The notes beneath the pieces were generated by a model. It saw nothing but the letters and a program-made list of their open reading frames with translations. It did no database searches and was not told the DNA's origin. Position numbers and translations under genes: made by a program. A DNA stretch of 64,000 nt from Thalassobius sp002708925 (lineage in GTDB: Bacteria > Pseudomonadota > Alphaproteobacteria > Rhodobacterales > Rhodobacteraceae): positions 1-64,000 of the forward strand of contig NZ_JBNAGJ010000011.1 in the NCBI RefSeq assembly GCF_049803795.1, given 5' to 3'. Shown piece after piece: positions 60,281 to 64,000 of the stretch (position 1 is the first letter of the stretch; the number at the start of each line of letters is the position of its first letter).

Positions 60281-60751
60281 TCAGATTGACCGACGGGGCC
60301 GCGGATCGTTGGCGATCCTGGCGCCGAGTGCTTCGACCATGTCGATGTAGGTGGTCAGCGAGACGGACCTGCCAGGACCGCAAGGGTCAGGGTCGGTCGA
60401 TCCGTCCCGCGCCACCCGCGGCAGGTTCGCGAAGGTGATGACATCGGTGACCGGTCGGATATCGATGCACGGCGTGCCACGTGCGACCGCAAGAGCGGCC
60501 AGGGGAAAGCGCTCGATCGGCGCGAAACTCGAAACGGTGGTCCAACCGAGGTGGAGGAATGTCCCACCCTCCCCGCAGATCACATGCGCGTTTGGCAATG
60601 ACGTAGCCTGCCTGAGATAGCCGAGATCGCGGAGAACGGCTTTCCTCTCGAGCTGCCGTGCCAGCTCCGTCTCGCCAGTTCGGCGCAGCTCTCTTTGCCG
60701 CCACCAAGAGGCAGCGGTCGCGCGCAGCACGCGCATGACACCTGTTTGCAT
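60281..60751 (-). CDS. Plasmid protein of unknown function
   Basis: The 156-residue protein has a basic N-terminus (ATAASWWRQRELRRTGETEL ARQLERKAVLRDLGYL) and ends SLTTYIDMVEALGARIANDP. ATG 60751 after GAAGGG is preferred to ATG 60766. No family is recognised. It is the first gene of the leftward ardC-parB group. Confidence 0.6.
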   Translation of the reverse strand: MQTGVMRVLRATAASWWRQRELRRTGETELARQLERKAVLRDLGYLRQATSLPNAHVICGEGGTFLHLGWTTVSSFAPIERFPLAALAVARGTPCIDIRPVTDVITFANLPRVARDGSTDPDPCGPGRSVSLTTYIDMVEALGARIANDPRPRRSI

Positions 60752-60831
60752 GGGAATGCCCTTCATCCGGAACAGCAGACCGGAACCCGGCCCGGACCCA
60801 TCTGAGGGACCCCAAAGGCCCTCATCCGTCA

Positions 60832-60864
60832 GTCACAAAACCCGAAGGATACTTTCCCTTTTCA
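60832..60864 (-). promoter_or_regulatory. Dispersed AAAG-rich element, upstream of the gene at 60751
   Basis: On the minus strand TGAAAAGGGAAAGTATCCTT followed by CGGGTTTTGTGAC. It has the two conserved halves (TGAAAAG-GAAAGT and TTTTGT) with a slightly longer middle. Confidence 0.5.
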
Positions 60865-61180
60865 CCAGCCAACTGGTCTGAGGTAAATGTCAATGGCCCA
60901 ACACCAACGCGGACCCCAGTGACTGCATGCAGTAAGTGCCGGTTCCGGTCCAAGATCGGCAAGCCATATCGGCAACCCCGATCTGATTGCCGCAGTCTTT
61001 GGCATATTATCAATAACTTATCTGACGTTCTCGATCGGCAAAAAACGCGCCTACGGCGACTTCTCAAGCCCAAAAATCAGGATTTCCAACGTTCAGAGTA
61101 ATGGAGCGTTACGAATAAGTCTGGGAAACGAAGGCACAGCACCTCCTGAAAACTTGAAAATCAGCAATAATGTCGCTATA
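60865..61180. other. Gap between backbone and Xre-RES genes
   Basis: About 315 bp with no supported gene. The plus-strand frame around 60919-61101 lacks a ribosome-binding site and has an unnatural composition. Confidence 0.5.
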
Positions 61181-61211
61181 TACCGTCAGTATCGCTGTAG
61201 GAGCATAGATC

Positions 61212-61562
61212 ATGCACATCACGAACTTTGCTGAAGCTGGGCAATTTGAACCGCGCAAGATCGCCGCGGTGCTACGCACGTCAGCAGAAGAGATCGCATT
61301 GACCGTCGGCTTGGGCAAAGACGCGCTGCAGAGGCGAGCCCGCATCGGTTCGGACAAGACGCAGCGCCGCCTGCGCGAACTGGTAGAGGTGCTGAACAAA
61401 GTCGAACCCCGCTTCGGCTCGGAACTGATGGCCTATGCATGGTACCGGTCAGAGCCCCTGCCCGGCTTTGATGGCCGAACAGCCATGCAGCTGGTGCAGG
61501 AAGGCAAAGCTCAGCAAGTTCTGGAATACATCGATGCGGTCGATGCGGGCGTCTTCGCCTGA
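61212..61562 (+). CDS. Xre/MbcA/ParS-type antitoxin
   Basis: The 116-residue protein has an N-terminal Xre-like DNA-binding half (EPRKIAAVLRTSAEEIALTV GL) and the C-terminal toxin-binding domain (ELVEVLNKVEPRFGSELMAY AWYRSEPLPGFDGRTAMQLV QEGKAQQVLEYIDAVDAGVFA). TAGGAG precedes the start. Its stop overlaps the RES toxin start. Confidence 0.88.
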   Translation: MHITNFAEAGQFEPRKIAAVLRTSAEEIALTVGLGKDALQRRARIGSDKTQRRLRELVEVLNKVEPRFGSELMAYAWYRSEPLPGFDGRTAMQLVQEGKAQQVLEYIDAVDAGVFA

Positions 61563-62074
61563 TGCCGCTGAAAGATGGACGCTACGCAGGGCCACTCTAT
61601 CGCGCCCTGAACCCGGTCTATGCGCGTGAACCTCTATCCGGACGAGGCGCCGAACTCTATGGAGGGCGCTTTAACGCCAAGGGCACCCCTGCCCTCTACA
61701 CCTCGCTGGATCCCGCGACCGCTCTTAGAGAAGCCAACCAGGTCGGCAGCCTGCAACCCACGATCCTGGTGTCCTACAAGGCCGACCTTGGGCCTATTTT
61801 CGATACCCGCGATCAGGACGGACTTGACCGGTATGGCGCGACCGAGGCGACGCTTGCCGACCCTGCATGGCGCATGAAGATGCTCGATGGCCAATCGGTT
61901 CCGACACAGGAGTTAGCACGCGCCCTCATAGCAGATCGGTTTGCGGGGCTCCTGATCAAGAGTTTTGCGAAGGGTGCGTCGTCGTCGGACTTCAACATTG
62001 TGTTGTGGAATTGGAGCAACCAAGGTTGCGGCCTTATTGTGGTGGACGACGAAGACCGTCTTTCACAGATGTAA
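61562..62074 (+). CDS. RES-domain NAD-degrading toxin
   Basis: The 170-residue toxin has the RES motifs: LYRALNPVYA (Arg), GAELYGGRFNAKGTPALYTS (the GGRFN motif) and ALREANQVG (Glu), with a C-terminal SDFNIVLWNW. RES toxins split or phosphorylyse NAD+ and halt growth until the antitoxin is restored. Placed next to the replication genes, it is well positioned to stabilise the plasmid. Confidence 0.9.
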   Translation: MPLKDGRYAGPLYRALNPVYAREPLSGRGAELYGGRFNAKGTPALYTSLDPATALREANQVGSLQPTILVSYKADLGPIFDTRDQDGLDRYGATEATLADPAWRMKMLDGQSVPTQELARALIADRFAGLLIKSFAKGASSSDFNIVLWNWSNQGCGLIVVDDEDRLSQM

Positions 62075-62425
62075 TCCGCTGGGCCCAGCCTTACCGACGA
62101 TGGATTCGCGGACAGTCTTCGATTGGGAGTATCTGAACTGAATGCAGGCTTTCTTTTGCATGTTGCCCTGAGTCATGATGAAATCCGAACTGTTCCGAAT
62201 ACCTCTGAATACACAGATCGAAGCAGCCCAAACAATCCGACCGCTGCGGGAGGCTTGAGATCCACGTTATCGAAGGCGCCTTTCCGGCCGGCATTTCCTT
62301 TGGATAATCGAGAGCGGCTCTTTCCAAACCTCTTTGGTGATGGTGACCTGCCCGTGTGACTGGCAACCGAAGCACCCTGTTTCTGGCCAAGTCCGCGAGC
62401 GCAGCCTCTGACCGTGTTGGAAAGA
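62075..62425. other. Region between RES toxin and parS sites
   Basis: About 350 bp between two convergent units. No gene is supported; transcription from both sides should end here. Confidence 0.5.
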
Positions 62426-62443
62426 AGTTCACAGCTGTGAACT
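62426..62443. promoter_or_regulatory. Candidate parS partition site 1
   Basis: AGTTCACAGCTGTGAACT is a perfect 18-bp palindrome, 48 bp downstream of the repC stop. It fits the GTTnnC-n4-GnnAAC pattern of repABC plasmid partition sites bound by RepB. Confidence 0.8.
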
Positions 62444-62470
62444 ATCCCGAGCTATCCTACTGGTCGGCCG

Positions 62471-62488
62471 AGTTCACAGCTGTGAACT
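62471..62488. promoter_or_regulatory. Candidate parS partition site 2
   Basis: A second identical copy of AGTTCACAGCTGTGAACT, 45 bp from the first and 2 bp from the repC stop. Paired identical palindromes beside repC make a partition function likely. Confidence 0.8.
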
Positions 62489-62490
62489 CA

Positions 62491-63738
62491 TCATGCAGCA
62501 TCCCGCCGCATCAAGGCCATGATCATCGGACCGCAGGAGAACTCCCCAATTGCTGCCTTTGAAGATAGGGTTCTCAAGTAGCCTCCAGGTGATCGGATAT
62601 CCGCAAACCGTTCAAGCATTGCAACGATCACAACAGACGCTTCTTCGGGACCCATATAGCGTTTCGCCTCGTCCCACGCGGACGGGGAAATACCCATCAT
62701 GGGCCTGACCACATCAGCCACCCGGACCAGATCGTGCCAGTGGCGCACGGGCTGCTCGGAATACGCTTTGAATTCCTGACAGGAGGCGAGGACGAGACCA
62801 AGCGGTATGTTCGGCATCAGTTGATCGTCAATAGTTGCCGTTGAGTTGCCCTCATCTTCAGAACACAGAGGACTATTGGCAACTTCTGGAGTTTCGCGCA
62901 CAGTGCCTCCGCCCCGCGCTTGTTCTAAGCGAGGTTCAAGATCATAAGAGTCTTTATTTGAATTCTGATAGTGCTGCTCAGAAACAGCATCATTGGTGCT
63001 CATATTTTCTGCTTCACAGCCATCCAGAAGGCTTCTGGCATGATCTAAAGCTGACCCCAAAGCGTCTTCGATGCGCCTAAGGTCTTCCATTTCGAGTTTT
63101 CTGCGAAGATCTCGGGCCATTAGGGCCGCAAGATCAGAGAATTGGTCCCAGACGCCCTGATCCGGACGAAGTGAGCGCCCGTACTCGGCCAGCCCTGCGA
63201 GGTCACGCCGCATGAGGCTCACAGTGGCACGTAGGCGCTTGTACCGCTCTTCTGCGGCCCGGACGGTCTCAGCGGCCTCACAAACCTCCTGGAAGCGTCG
63301 AACGAGCGGAGAGAGGTCGAACCCAAACGCAACCTTTTCGTCGCCGTAGCGGCGGGCATAGCGCTTCCCATTGGGGCTATCGCGCCGGACAACAAAGCCA
63401 GTCTGCACAAGGTTGGAGAGGTGGCGCCGCATCGTCGAGCAGGGCATGCCGTTCAGGCGCTCGCAAATCGCCTTGTTGGACGGATGTACAATCAATTCGC
63501 TGTCATTGCCTCCGAGAATTGTCGCTTGGTGAAAGCTGACCAGCGCCTGAAGCACCGTCAAATCCCGATCGGACAAGCCGAACGCGACTCGAGCGGCAGC
63601 GAGCTCCCTCAGGACCTCCCACTTGTTGGCGCCGGCTGGGGGCAGGTCTTCCTGGGTCGCTGCCTGATGTTTCAGGATGGCAGCATCTATCGTTCGCCGG
63701 AACGGCGTTACGGGCGTGTAGTCCATTTTGTCATTCAC
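62491..63738 (-). CDS. repC: Replication initiator RepC of a repABC replicon
   Basis: Binds the origin, which in this family lies inside repC, and starts replication. The 415-residue protein has TPFRRTIDAAILKHQ, LSDRDLTVLQALVSFHQATI, LIVHPSNKAICERLNGMPCS TMRRHLSNLVQTGFVVRRDS PNGKRYARR and GFDLSPLVRRFQEV, all typical of RepC. A variable linker and a C-terminal region follow. The exact start (63738 or the ATG four codons later) is uncertain. Confidence 0.93.
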   Translation of the reverse strand: MNDKMDYTPVTPFRRTIDAAILKHQAATQEDLPPAGANKWEVLRELAAARVAFGLSDRDLTVLQALVSFHQATILGGNDSELIVHPSNKAICERLNGMPCSTMRRHLSNLVQTGFVVRRDSPNGKRYARRYGDEKVAFGFDLSPLVRRFQEVCEAAETVRAAEERYKRLRATVSLMRRDLAGLAEYGRSLRPDQGVWDQFSDLAALMARDLRRKLEMEDLRRIEDALGSALDHARSLLDGCEAENMSTNDAVSEQHYQNSNKDSYDLEPRLEQARGGGTVRETPEVANSPLCSEDEGNSTATIDDQLMPNIPLGLVLASCQEFKAYSEQPVRHWHDLVRVADVVRPMMGISPSAWDEAKRYMGPEEASVVIVAMLERFADIRSPGGYLRTLSSKAAIGEFSCGPMIMALMRRDAA

Positions 63739-63903
63739 GAAGACAAAAATATCCCGGTCCGCGAATCACTTTGGACTTGCGGAAAACAGCTCCGGACACT
63801 ACCTTGAAGGTGCTAGAAACAAGTTAGGGTCTCGTGGAGTGGTCGCTTTGCGGGACCTTTTCTTTTGCCTTTTCGTGCCTCCTTCTTTGATTTCTGCTCT
63901 TCC
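63739..63903 (+). ncRNA. repB-repC gap, expected site of the countertranscribed RNA
   Basis: This 165-bp gap is the place where repABC plasmids encode a small antisense RNA that limits RepC synthesis and sets incompatibility. The RNA would be read on the plus strand here. An imperfect hairpin (TCCGCGAATC...TTGCGGA) is visible at about 63762-63786. Promoter boxes could not be assigned with confidence, so the RNA itself is inferred from gene order. Confidence 0.45.
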
Positions 63904-64000
63904 TCAGTCTTCCGACCGCTGCTTCCAGCGTTCGTGAAGGTCTTCAATCATGTCATGCACTTGCGTCTCGACCCAATCGGCGAAGTCTCCATCCGCCAAC
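63904..64000 (-). CDS. repB: RepB partition protein, C-terminal end only
   Basis: The last 31 codons are visible, reading ADGDFADWVETQVHDMIEDL HERWKQ before TGA at 63904. Helical ends of this type, directly upstream of repC, are typical of RepB, the ParB-like protein that binds parS. The rest of the gene lies beyond the right edge. Confidence 0.75.
   Translation of the reverse strand, partial: LADGDFADWVETQVHDMIEDLHERWKQRSED

Noticed and set aside
60919..61101. Short plus-strand frame before the Xre-RES pair
   Set aside because: It lacks a ribosome-binding site and has no protein-like pattern.

Overview
The window looks like an extrachromosomal replicon of a Roseobacter-group alphaproteobacterium (Rhodobacterales). 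A repB 3' end, a repC gene and two perfect 18-bp palindromes downstream of repC identify a repABC-type plasmid or chromid. The GC-rich coding sequence, the Liv-type lipid cluster, the VirB genes and a backbone of DUF736, DUF6878, DUF3768, ParB-like and ArdC-like genes fit this group. These assignments rest on reading protein motifs; no database search was possible.

Layout. 1-4378: a truncated secreted-protein gene, an IS5-family remnant, and a compact tniA-tniB-tniQ transposon (692-4197) lying between the IS5 remnant and a truncated TetR gene. 4376-30240: a large lipid-catabolism island. A leftward alcohol/aldehyde oxidation pair (GMC oxidoreductase, aldehyde dehydrogenase) faces a rightward beta-oxidation operon (enoyl-CoA hydratase, thiolase, acyl-CoA dehydrogenase, HSD10-like dehydrogenase, alpha-methylacyl-CoA racemase-like protein, LivHMGF ABC transporter, acyl-CoA ligase, binding protein, TetR). 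Between them is a 250-bp inverted duplication enclosing IS21 and IS1182 debris. Leftward PHA synthase, decayed peroxidase and phaJ genes, ETF-QO, a DmdC-like acyl-CoA dehydrogenase and ETF complete the electron path to ubiquinone. The same operator-like palindrome precedes three of these transcription units, suggesting one TetR regulon. The racemase suggests methyl-branched (isoprenoid or sterol side-chain-like) acyl substrates.

30600-41160: a VirB type IV secretion cluster (virB1, B2, B3, B4, a small lipoprotein, a second lytic transglycosylase, virB5, B8, B9) that stops abruptly inside virB10 at a deletion scar. No virB6, virB11, virD4 or relaxase is visible, so conjugation from this locus is probably broken. 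41160-46582: a defence-like island: a minimal ubiquitin-like protein/E1/DUF6527 operon with a DUF2188 gene, a divergent XRE plus ImmA/IrrE-type protease pair, and a HipBA-type pair. 46583-60870: leftward plasmid accessory backbone (DUF736, DUF6878, a 1420-residue methyltransferase/Strawberry-notch helicase, PrlF-YhaV toxin-antitoxin, ParB-like protein, DUF3768, ArdC-like protein). Several of these genes are preceded by copies of one dispersed short motif. 61212-64000: an Xre-RES toxin-antitoxin pair and the repBC end with its candidate parS sites.
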